Assembly: GCA_001600495.1 (NCBI GenBank)
Contig: BCKE01000059.1
Coordinates: 7,841-71,840 of the forward strand
DNA from: Pilasporangium apinafurcum
Lineage: Eukaryota > Oomycota > Peronosporomycetes > Pythiales > Pythiaceae
Length of the DNA stretch: 64,000 nucleotides
Direction: 5' to 3'
Part shown: positions 9,201-18,051 of the stretch, in pieces
How positions within the stretch are numbered: position 1 is the first letter of the stretch
How the letters are laid out: every line of letters begins with the position of its first letter
Position numbers and translations under genes: made by a program
The notes under the pieces: model-generated
The model's input: only the letters and a program-made list of their open reading frames with translations
Databases searched by the model: none
What the model was told of the DNA's origin: nothing

Positions 9201-10508
9201 ATGAGCAGCAATAACAAACAGACAGATGCGTGCGTTGTGACTGCAATGCAGGAAGGTGAATGCTCAGCTGATATTAGCAGAAATGTGAACGTAGAGCATC
9301 GCGAGGAACCACAAGTTGAAAATGAAGGCAGTGATTCCATGTACTTTGAGGTTTGTATGGAGAAAACAGACAAAGGGTTTGGTATTTACTTTGCCAAACG
9401 ATCTAGCGATGAAGGGAAGATAGATCCTCTCGTGGTCGATGGGTTTGTCGAAGATGAACAGCAAGTAAATGATGGAGACAATGGTGCCATGCGTATACTG
9501 AACGATGATATACGAGAGAAACTGCAGCTAGGAGACATTCTGACAGCTGTAAATGACATCAACTGTGAAGGGATGGAGGCTTTGGATATCATTGGTATCC
9601 TGCGCTCTGCTGCAATTGGGCAAAACACTCTTCACTTTCGCCGTTTGCTAACAACAAAGGACAGTACAGATGATGTCGTAGCTGATCAAGATAAGCATGA
9701 TGTAACAGCATCGATCAAAGTGAGTTTCATTGGCGCATTGATGAAGGTCAAGTCCAAAATCAAAGCAGAAATCGAAGGAGACGAAATGGAGCTACTTCAG
9801 GAGCAGGAAGAAGAGGAATTGTTTAAGAAGCAGTGGCTACAAGAGTTCGATCGTCTGCGGGTCGAACAACAAACGAAGTGGGAAACATGTTCATACTCAG
9901 CAGATGAATTTTGCGGTTTATTATACCACTCGAGCGACGATCAACAGAAACAGTACCTGCTCCAAGAGTACCCGACACTTATGAAAGCGTGGGAGAACGT
10001 AAATCTAAATTCCAGCTTCCTTCGCTTTCGCCCAGACTGGCCAGCAGCCAAAGTAGTCTACAGAGAACCGGTCGAATATCCTCCGCGATACTCACCTGTC
10101 GTCGACAACCTCCCGTATCCACTGCTAGCTACACGTAAACCAATCCACTCTTCCCCATCTCTGGCACGCGTTTTGCAGTGTCTACGCACGGAACTGATGT
10201 GGCAGCGCACTGATGTGCAATCTTTCGTCGAACGACTAGAAGAGGCCAAGATCAGCTCCTGCATCGAGTTGCTCGCAGAATTAGAGATCAAAGGCAACCA
10301 TTTTGAACGCAGGTTTCAGTCACAAGCGTATCCACGGATCACTAAGGCAGTCTGCCGCGTGTTACATGAGCAAGCAGTGAACGCAGAAAAAAATATGAAC
10401 AACGTGTGCATTGATTCCTTAACCTTTATTCCCCAGGTGTTCTGTACCGCGCGCGGTACAGAACACCTGGGGAATAAAGGTTACACTCATCCGTTCCCAG
10501 AATCATAG
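9201..10508 (+). CDS. PDZ-domain protein, 3' end altered by a palindromic insert
   Basis: About 435 residues from the ATG at 9201; an in-frame ATG at 9165 is an alternative. One PDZ domain lies near residues 45-155: the carboxylate-binding loop region reads KGFGIYF, followed by LQLGDILTAVND and a final beta strand NTLHFRR. A Glu-rich helical segment follows (LLQEQEEEELFKKQW). Such domains dock short C-terminal peptides; the partner here is unknown. From about 10421 the frame runs through a perfect palindrome, so the last 29 residues are almost certainly not native. The real C-terminus is lost or lay further downstream before the Fanzor element arrived. The outer MULE lies only about 120 bp upstream of the start. 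Confidence 0.7.
   Translation: MSSNNKQTDACVVTAMQEGECSADISRNVNVEHREEPQVENEGSDSMYFEVCMEKTDKGFGIYFAKRSSDEGKIDPLVVDGFVEDEQQVNDGDNGAMRILNDDIREKLQLGDILTAVNDINCEGMEALDIIGILRSAAIGQNTLHFRRLLTTKDSTDDVVADQDKHDVTASIKVSFIGALMKVKSKIKAEIEGDEMELLQEQEEEELFKKQWLQEFDRLRVEQQTKWETCSYSADEFCGLLYHSSDDQQKQYLLQEYPTLMKAWENVNLNSSFLRFRPDWPAAKVVYREPVEYPPRYSPVVDNLPYPLLATRKPIHSSPSLARVLQCLRTELMWQRTDVQSFVERLEEAKISSCIELLAELEIKGNHFERRFQSQAYPRITKAVCRVLHEQAVNAEKNMNNVCIDSLTFIPQVFCTARGTEHLGNKGYTHPFPES
10421..10482. repeat. perfect 62-nt palindrome carrying the Fanzor-element terminal motif on both arms
   Basis: Each arm is 31 nt with no spacer and no mismatch. The outermost 15 nt of each arm is AACCTTTATTCCCCA, which also marks one end of the Fanzor/IS607 copies at 17870, 52424 and 62818. 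The inner part (GGTGTTCTGTACCGC) is private to this copy. It lies between the PDZ gene and the Fanzor gene. Confidence 0.92.
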
Positions 10509-10511
10509 CAG

Positions 10512-10531
10512 TGAGGTCGTTTATCACCTCA
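10512..10531 (-). ncRNA. 3' hairpin overlapping the Fanzor stop codon, candidate guide-RNA scaffold
   Basis: On the minus strand TGAGGT and ACCTCA pair around the 8-nt loop GATAAACG, and the TGA stop is in the first arm. The same 20 nt plus about 14 nt downstream is kept at 52990-53009 after the other copy. TnpB and Fanzor genes are known to encode their guide RNA at the 3' end, so this position fits. An RNA has not been shown. Confidence 0.4.
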
Positions 10532-11949
10532 GTTTTTGATTTCAAGTACCAATTCATTCTTTTTCCTCGTGAACGCCTCGAGTCTCCTCTTTTTCTTCAC
10601 TTGGTCGATGAATAGTCTCAAAATGTTGATTGGGGCATTGATGTCACTGTCCCACAATATGCGATGACATTCATTATTTTTGCAGTGTCGCATACCATAA
10701 AGACCGGCACTGACAATTTTTCCGTCAAGGACGAACCCCTTCATCTCCTTATGACAAGCACAACACAGCTTACTCGTCCTAAACTCGTCCACATCAACAG
10801 CACTACATCTGAAACCAATTTTCTTCCGTAGGGTTATTATGAGAACATTAATGTTGCCTTTAGCTGAGCTTGTGAAACTTGCATCTCCATACGCGATAAC
10901 GGTTCGTTTATTACCACCTATAAGACTCTTAACTACCTTCTCGTACGTCTGTTGTCGACGGATGTAGGTCGACCATCGTAGCCTCTTCATCCTCCTTGAT
11001 GAATACACGTCAAGAAGACGATCCAAATACACGAGACAAAATCTTACCCGTTTCAAATAGGAGACAAGGTTTGCAACTTTTGTCAAAGGAACATTTTCAT
11101 TGAAGGTTTTGGTGTCAGGCTCAGCATCAATCTATTCTTTGGTCAACTTTGCTCGTCTAGGGTAGCCGCACTCTCTGTAGAAACGGCCCTTCGACCATTG
11201 GATGACTTTATGTTTCACGTTCTCTCCTTTCGACTTTTGCAGCGTAGCCATGCTTTCCTCTTTGTAGATGACAGCAGTGAAGATCTTCTTTCCCCCTGGA
11301 TCTAAACCGATGATCCGGTCTTCAAGAGAAAATGTCTCTTTTTTCTCGTGGGAAGCTTTGGACAAGAGATTGTCATACCAACTGACATACCGTCGGTCGA
11401 GATGAAGTGCTCAAACTCCTTTCGCTGGACTTTGGTCACAAGACCTATATTGAAGTACGTGCGCCATAACTCAGCTTTGTTGGCGTAAAGCTCAACAGGA
11501 TCACCCAAAGCCTTAGCAAGTTCCTTCAAGATGGTGGTGTTGATCTTGATGAAAATAGGTCTGAACTGTTTCTGTGAAAGCAGAGACCAGACTCGGCAAT
11601 CATTCATTCTATCATCCATATGGGCTTGTATGTCTATCAGCATTGTGCGGAGAAAGGGTATGTGACGTTCCGGTGATTTTTTCAAGTCGAGTGGCAGCGG
11701 TCCAATCTCGGTTCTCACTCTATCCGATAATTCTTGCATCCAAATAATCTCCGCAGTAGGGATAGGACACTTCTTGAACCTGGAGTACGCGGGCATCAGG
11801 TTAGATGAGCTATCCTGAGTTTCGGTGCTTGCACGGACCAGCAATGAAACAGCACTCTTGATTATCTTGTCTTGGTGCTTTTCGAAATAGTCATTGTCGC
11901 GAACGAGAGTTGCAAGCATAGTGCGAGAAGGTAGGTTCCAGAAGCGCAC
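10529..11949 (-). pseudogene. Fanzor (TnpB-like RNA-guided nuclease), nearly complete, one frameshift and one stop
   Basis: Eukaryotic TnpB relative. Three adjoining frames cover it: 11302-11949 (N-terminal half, with FISTDGMSVGMTISC), 11132-11365 (RuvC-I, IIGLDPGGKKIF) and 10529-11131. The last two share a frame and are separated by a single TAG near 11132; a frameshift lies near 11302-11365. The last part has the RuvC-II region (VIAYGDASFTS), then DEFRTSKLCCAC, a second Cys pair (CKNNEC) and RuvC-III (WDSDINAPINIL). The canonical RuvC-II Glu is absent and a Glu is present in DEF before the zinc finger. This fits the rearranged active site reported for Fanzors. Only two lesions suggest a fairly young inactivation. 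The N-terminal limit is unclear. Confidence 0.82.
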
Positions 11950-12272
11950 ATTTGGTCAGAACACTATTAACGGTTCAAAAGAATTGGTAGAAGGTTCAGG
12001 ATAGTTGTAGAAGGAATGCTTAGCAATAAGAGTACATAGCTGTTTACAAATTGATAACCGGTAGGTAGTTAAAACCAGAAACACGATCACTTTCCAATTN
12101 CNCACCTACCTTANAATCTNCACANGTCAATATCGTCAGAACTATTTGTCGCCCTGCAGAAAATGAAATAGCGGAAGAATCCTCAGAATCTACTCTTTTA
12201 TGCCAAGTGGAGTGTTCGTTGCTAAATCCAATAGAAACTAACATTGTAAAAGAGGATGCAGTTCACATAGTA

Positions 12273-12298
12273 CAAGTGTACTTCTAGTAGTACACTTG
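12273..12298. repeat. perfect hairpin, 10-bp arms
   Basis: CAAGTGTACT and AGTACACTTG flank the loop TCTAGT. Confidence 0.8.
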
Positions 12299-12363
12299 GG
12301 AAAAGAGGTTAAAACACTCTAATTGCTCACCATTGCCCGTCCTCATTCATGCAACACTAATAC

Positions 12364-12383
12364 TGTAATGGGTCTCCATTACA
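12364..12383. repeat. perfect hairpin, 8-bp arms
   Basis: TGTAATGG and CCATTACA flank the 4-nt loop GTCT. A further hairpin (AAACCCG/CGGGTTT) follows at 12414-12429. Confidence 0.75.
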
Positions 12384-12432
12384 TACCCTACCCATCGGAT
12401 CTGAAAATGGGATAAACCCGAACGGGTTTGAT

Positions 12433-12510
12433 AAAGTACGATTTCTTATCGTATAGGATGCGAACTTCTGCTAGGTACGGTAGTTCATTGCTTACGGTTA
12501 TGTTCGAATT
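12433..12510 (+). repeat. dispersed repeat, copy 2
   Basis: Diverged copy of 172-252; both contain AAAGTACG and CGAACTTCTGCTA. Confidence 0.55.
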
Positions 12511-13374
12511 GGACACTCAATCATCAGTCATTCATTTCAGTTTGTAGGTAGCTTTATTAACAAGCAATCCGCAAGTCAAGGGAGCCAAAAACAGCCTAAT
12601 TCTTAGGTTGGCCAAAATCCAAAAAATCCGCTATTCGTGCTCTACGAAAATGTGTGGCAGTTCGAAACAGATCCGTCCAAGAAAACTTGTTTCCCGTGAT
12701 TATTATCCAAGTCGTAGCATCCAGAGAGGAGAACTGGTACGACAAAATTTGCATTTTCTGTCAGATGGTCATCGATTTTGCGATTCTCAAGGTCGTTCAG
12801 AACATAAAAAATACCACAATACCATTTTTGTCCAATGATATACTCTGTAGCACATAGTATGGAACTCAAGTGCTGAAGAGTGGCTTAAGACACCAACAGT
12901 ATTGCACCAATAACTCGAAGATTGCCGCCAAATTACTTGGACGACAAACACTCTTGACAATATTAGAGCTCATTTTATTCAATATGGTTAGGGTAAATGA
13001 CATATATGAAACGAATTATGAATCAAAAGAAATAAAAACGATGACCATCAAGCTAAAACAATGCCAAAATGGAAGCGAATACTCATCTTTGACTGCTAAT
13101 TACTCGACAACCACTAGTTCGATTTGAACGCTGTTTGCTTTGTTCATCATTACAAATAAAAAACTATCCTATGCCAAAATATTATGTGCTAAAAGGCAGT
13201 TGCGGATTTTTTGAGTTTAGGAAAACAACTGAAAACTGGCACCGTTGGCTCGCGGATTGCTTGTTAAAACAATAATTCAGTTCCTAATTTTCCTCCAAAA
13301 GAGTAAGTCTCTTTCGGTTTCTCTCTTTTCTTTCCTCTTGATTGCGCTTCCTCACTGGACAATAGTGTACCCCA

Positions 13375-13395
13375 GTAAAAGGGTTACCCTTTTAC
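13375..13395. repeat. 21-nt near-perfect palindrome
   Basis: GTAAAAGGGT and ACCCTTTTAC flank a single T. Role unknown; it is about 410 bp before the KU70 start. Confidence 0.75.
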
Positions 13396-13806
13396 ATCTC
13401 CAGTATCAGCTTCAGGGTTTACCACGGTCTCAAGTGTTTTACAGAGACAGAAGAAGAACGTAGAAAGAATGACAAGTGCCCACGAGTTCCCACAGGAAGA
13501 CTCGTCCCTCTTTTAGGATAGCCATACGCTATGGCATTAGGACAAAACCCGAAAGCAAATGTGAGAGAGCATCTTAGGAATTTTTAGGATTTCTTAGGAT
13601 TCTTTAGGGTGACATTTTCGGTGCCTTTGGTAATAAAGGTCAACAACAATCAGAGTGATCGTCCAAACATCAAATAGCGTGAGTAAAAATGTTGTGGTTA
13701 GGTTGATATATATATTGTAAAAGAGCATGATCACTGCAACTACGCCAGCAATGAGCCGCTATCAGAAGTGGGTCAACTGATCCTGCAGAATCCAAACTTG
13801 ACTGCA

Positions 13807-16322
13807 ATGGACGTCTGGGGCAGCCAAAATGCTGGTGCGAAGTCGAACGAGGAGGAAGAAGAGATTGCTTGGGAGCTTGAGGCTAAAGGCAAGGACGCGT
13901 TGATCGTGTTGCTGGATGTGCGGACGGCGATGTTTGCGCCGTATCCGCACGCGACGACCAACTCCACCGCACCAACCACGTGGTTTCATGCAGTAGTGGA
14001 GCTGGTGATCAAGTTGATGAAGTCCAAAGTCATCGGTAGCGACAATTCACTGTTGAGTGTGGTCTTCTTCGGCACGGTAAAGTGGCATACTGTGATTTCG
14101 GGAGATGTGATTGCTGCATAAGTAATGTGCTGGTATGTTTATCAGAACAAGCGAGCAGAGAATAGCACGTTGGAGGGCGTGTTTGAGTTTCAGGATCTTG
14201 GATATCCTTCTGCAAAACGAATCAAAGATTTACAGGTGCGTTCGGTATTCGCAAGCCTTAAAAGTGATGCTGGCTCTTTTGCATGGATCGTCATGGAAAT
14301 ATTGATTACGAATTGTAGGCATTGCTCGAGCCAGGTTTCGATGCGCAAAGTGAACTACAATCAATTAGTAATTCAGAAGAGCTTGCATTCAGCAACGCGT
14401 TATGGCACTGTGGGATCGCATTCTCAAATGCGCGGTACGTTTCTGTAATTGCTGATGTCACTGCGACAAGTATATTCATTCGTTGCCACCGTATTACATG
14501 TTCACACATAGACTGAAGAAATCGGATTCGCAGCGAGTCTGGATATTCACGAACGACGACAGCCCGAAAGCTCCAGATGCTGAAGAAACCGGTCGTATTC
14601 AAAAGCAAATTCAGGTATGTTAGGGTGCTTTAACTAACCGTGTAAAACAACATAGCGTTGTTTATGGCGACATCCTTTGCTCGTACTGACTGCGTGCTTT
14701 GTGTGTTTTAGAACCACGTCGAGCTAAAGCGAACCTTCAATCTGTTCTATATGACATCACCTGGACAAGATCACTTTGACTTGTCCAAGTTCTATCGCTG
14801 CGCATTTAAAGATTTTTCCCAGGAAGAGGGAGATGATGATAGTGAAGACGACGCACTGCTGCAGCCAGCATTCCCTGTAACATCACTGGACGAGTTGCTA
14901 GAAGGATCGCTGCGTAAGTGCTTTCGCAAGCGCCGCTTAACGACGTTCCCATTTTATATCACAAAAGAGGTGGCGATTGGTGTGGAGCTCTACGCGATGG
15001 TAGTGGTACAGCGTAAAAGTTACCCGATAGCCTTGGAGGCGTCTACCAACACACCGTTGAGATCTGAGACAAAATGGCTTTGCCAGGATACCGGTACATA
15101 TCTCACACCAGACCAGATCAAGCGCTACATCGAGTATGGAGGCAAACGCGTCTATTTTTCTCGTGATGATATCTTGGAAATCAAGTATTACGACGCTCCG
15201 GGACTGCAGTTAATTTGCTTTAAGCCCCTGTCGACCCTCAAATGGAATGACAACGTTCGAGCGCCGTACTTCATATATCCCTGCGATGGCTATATTGCAG
15301 GAAGCACAACGGCGTTTGTGGCGCTGTTGAATGCTATGGCAAAGAAAGAAAAATACGCACTAGCTCGACTGATCGCGAGAAAGACAAGCGAACCTCGTCT
15401 TGTGGCACTAATTCCGCAGGAAGAAGTGAATGATGAACTTGGTCAGGTGCAGGCATCAGGGTTTAATGTGATTTTCCTGCCCTACTTGGATGATATTCGC
15501 GATATTCCTATCGAAAACAACGGAAACGGTATGCTAGTTCAAAGCGTTTTGGTAATAGACGTGACATACTTACGAATTCTGTTTCATATAGAAATGGTAG
15601 CCACACAAGAAAAAATTGAGGGAGCCAAGCATCTAATCGCTAAACTGAAACTTTCGGAGTTGCCAACGTTCGAGAATCCAGGTACTATGTCAACCTGTTA
15701 CATATTTCTGAACTGTGATTAACAGTGCCTGGAGAACTGGATTTTAGAGCTTCAAAAGCATTACGCCAGTATCCAGGCGCTCGCACTGGCCGAAGAGGAG
15801 TTAGAGTTTGATGAAACAAAGGATTCAACACTTCCAGACGAGGAGGGATTTGCAAAAGAAGATGTGAAGGTAATAGAACTCCATTTAGAGGAACGGCTAC
15901 AAGAAATACTAATGTTGAGCTGTGTTTTCTTACAACTAGGCTGCAATTGAAGATTTTAGTACCATCTGTGGCGGCGGCTTGATCGACATGTCGAATGCCA
16001 AGCGGAAGGTACTGAAGTGAAGTGTTTATGTCAAACAGTTCAGTTGGCAAATACTCATGTTCTTTGTACGTTTCCATTTGAACAGTCTTCCATTTCTGCA
16101 GCAAGGAGTACGACAAAGAAGAAAGTAGCCAAGGGAAGTACTTCCACTGCTGTGGCAAGTGATTCTTTGGACAAAGACGAGTGGACACAGCTGATAGCAT
16201 CGGATGGTATCCAAAAGAAGACAGTGGCGCAATTGAAGGAGTTCTTGTATGCGTATGGCGTCCCACCCGTCGGGAAGAAAGCGGATTTGATTCAACAGAT
16301 CCGAGATCTGGTGCTATCATAG
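13807..16322 (+). CDS. KU70: Ku70, DNA end-binding subunit
   Basis: Ku70 pairs with Ku80, rings broken DNA ends in the nucleus and starts non-homologous end joining. Likely exons: 13807-14076, 14146-14235, 14319-14434, 14512-14614, 14712-15528, 15592-15681, 15726-15869, 15940-16008 and 16102-16322. The ATG at 13807 gives MDVWGSQ, an acidic run and then the vWA beta strand (DALIVLLDVRTAMF), in the same order as animal Ku70. The long exon carries the Ku core (TKWLCQDTG, PYFIYPCDGYIAGST, EPRLVALIPQEE, GFNVIFLPYLDD). The C-terminus has a SAP DNA-binding motif (KKTVAQLKEFLYAYGVPPVG). A broken Fanzor element begins within about 25 bp of the stop codon, so the 3' untranslated region may come from the element. 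Confidence 0.93.
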
Positions 16323-16345
16323 GTGACTGGGTAAGATTTTGAATA

Positions 16346-17870
16346 CTATGATATCTTGTCGATGTGCTTAATGGTGATTACCAGAATACGGCCTAATCGT
16401 ATGGACACGTTTGAAAAGTTGGCTGACTTTCCATTCCAAAAGTCTGTTGACCCCTCCCCGCTATCCACGGATACTTTTCCTACATTCTTTTCTCCCCGTC
16501 GTAACTCTGGCGGTCTTGNAAATTCATGTAGGAGACACATAGCGACTGTAAGGATGTTCTTCGACGCATTCACATCTCTTTCCACGTGATTCTGCACTCA
16601 CTGTTGTTACAGCAGAGAACCTGGTGGGAAAACTTGACGCTTGCGCTTTCGTCAGCCTTTTTCGTCAGAAATGGCGTCTCCTCAAACTGCTGGTAGCACT
16701 CGGAGCATCGCTGACTCATGCAGTACTCGTCGATCTGCAGCACGGTCGCGCGCGCTTTGTCAGCTCATATGTGAACCACTTCACAGATCCATGCGCGTGA
16801 CCTTTGATGAAGTCCTGTTGACTCCAGTTACCAAGACCAATGCAAATCTGAGGACTTACCGTAGCTACCAACCGCTTTGCCAGATGTGCCAATGTCTTTC
16901 GACTAAATCTGGACTGAAGGAAACGCCATTTACGAAATGGATGCCTTCCATAAAAGCTCACCAAAAAGTCGAGATGTCTCCACACGTACTTGACGTTTGT
17001 CATATACTGCTCATACGACGCTGTCTTGAACGAAGGCATCTCTCGGATAATCCTTTCGTACTCATGTTCTCTCTTCTTCAAGTTCTCGTGCCAGAACGTA
17101 CACTTGTTCATTTCGACGAGATGCCTGCACTCTCGTGTAGATATCTGTTGGACATCGTACTGCTGGTTGCTGGTTCACTTGGGCATCTTCTTCCGCTTCT
17201 TTCGCCGTTTCTGCTTCGACTCCTTTGCTTGGATATCCTTCCATTACATTTCGCTTTCTTCTCTTCCACATCAACTTCTCGCACACGAATGGTAGTGCAG
17301 AGCGACCGCGTACCAGAGTCGATCCCAACGACAGTATCGGGAACGTAATTGTCAGGAGGTACCGTCATGTCTTTGTCTTTCTCTTTAGTGGGATGCTGCT
17401 GGAAGCGTTCATTCTTGAAAAAGATGTGTTCTAGCAGCGTTGACATCTCTGTCAGTAAGGGTTAACACTTGACCAGAGGTCTTCTTGGCGTTCTCTTGCT
17501 TCTAAGTCTTCATTCTTGTCTTGATGAAGTTGTTGATCAGCGTGAACCACGATTTGGATGCTATGCTCTTTACACATTTGTGTGAGGAATCGGTATTCAA
17601 ATCGATCTTGGATGGTAACCACACTCCTCGAGATCTGCTTTTTACGTGCTATTTCTATCAATCTGGACAGTCCTGACTTGCTTTCCTTGAGACCGGAACC
17701 AATGTCCATCTCTTCGGGTATGCGGTGTCATCGACTTGCATCCTTTCTTGAAAAGAAGGATAATGGAGAAAAGAGCTCATTGCGGAGAATTGAAAACAAG
17801 TTTCTATCGATAGCAAGAAAAAACACATCAAAGTATATCCCATCGGTGGGAGAAATGGGGAATAAAGGTT
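16346..17870 (-). mobile_element. IS607-like/Fanzor element, broken, copy C
   Basis: On the minus strand it starts with AACCTTTATTCCCCA (17856-17870). A hairpin follows (17838-17851), then a serine-recombinase remnant (17452-17709), RuvC-I (VVGIDSGTRSL, about 17300-17333), a long helical middle (16716-17111, ending in ICIGLGNWS), the DEYCMS...C-x2-C region and RuvC-III (RDVNASKNIL, about 16549-16587). The frames are interrupted several times and a base is undetermined near 16520. A RuvC-III-like stretch (DRDVNAAR) also sits out of place upstream of RuvC-I, which points to rearrangement. 62818-64000 is a very similar copy in the opposite orientation. Confidence 0.8.
17452..17709 (-). pseudogene. 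IS607-type serine recombinase (TnpA) fragment
   Basis: The frame begins DIGSGLKESKSGLSRLIEIA and continues through SVVTIQDRFEYRF to HSIQIVVHAD. This is the C-terminal part of the catalytic domain of IS607-family recombinases, whose usual form is DIGSGLNE..., then VVV..DRL.RF, then GV.I.V. The catalytic serine region upstream (17710-17840) is too degraded to place with confidence. IS607-type elements with TnpB-like genes are known from some eukaryotes and giant viruses. This copy is broken. Confidence 0.75.
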
Positions 17871-18051
17871 AAGTATTGCATTCATTCATCGGATTCCAAG
17901 TTGAAGTGAGGAAAAGTATTACAGTAACTTTATGTGAAAAGTACGATTATAACGGGTACATATGGGTTTGAATAAGCAGAAAACCCGACCCACCTTCCGC
18001 CTGACACATCTTCACATAGAGGAAATTGTCAGAAGAGCGCGTGGAGGAAGG

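Larger units (their letters stand above)
11950..13806. other. repeat- and hairpin-rich spacer without a recognised gene
   Basis: The stretch includes several undetermined bases near 12100-12125. It holds hairpins at 12273-12298, 12364-12383, 12414-12429 and 13375-13395, a dispersed repeat (12433-12510) and a sequence resembling the inner MULE's left end (12335-12360, CCTCATTCATGCAAC). Open frames at 12600-13130 show no known family. A run of TTAGGATT-like repeats lies at about 13573-13608. The 3' part should contain the KU70 promoter. Confidence 0.5.

Noticed and set aside
10421-10508. The last 29 codons of the PDZ gene as genuine protein
   Set aside because: They are encoded by the palindrome and element flank, so they were not counted as native sequence.
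12642-12869. Minus-strand frame of 75 residues with a plausible look
   Set aside because: Overlapping frames on the plus strand are equally open, no family fits, and it sits in repeat-rich sequence.
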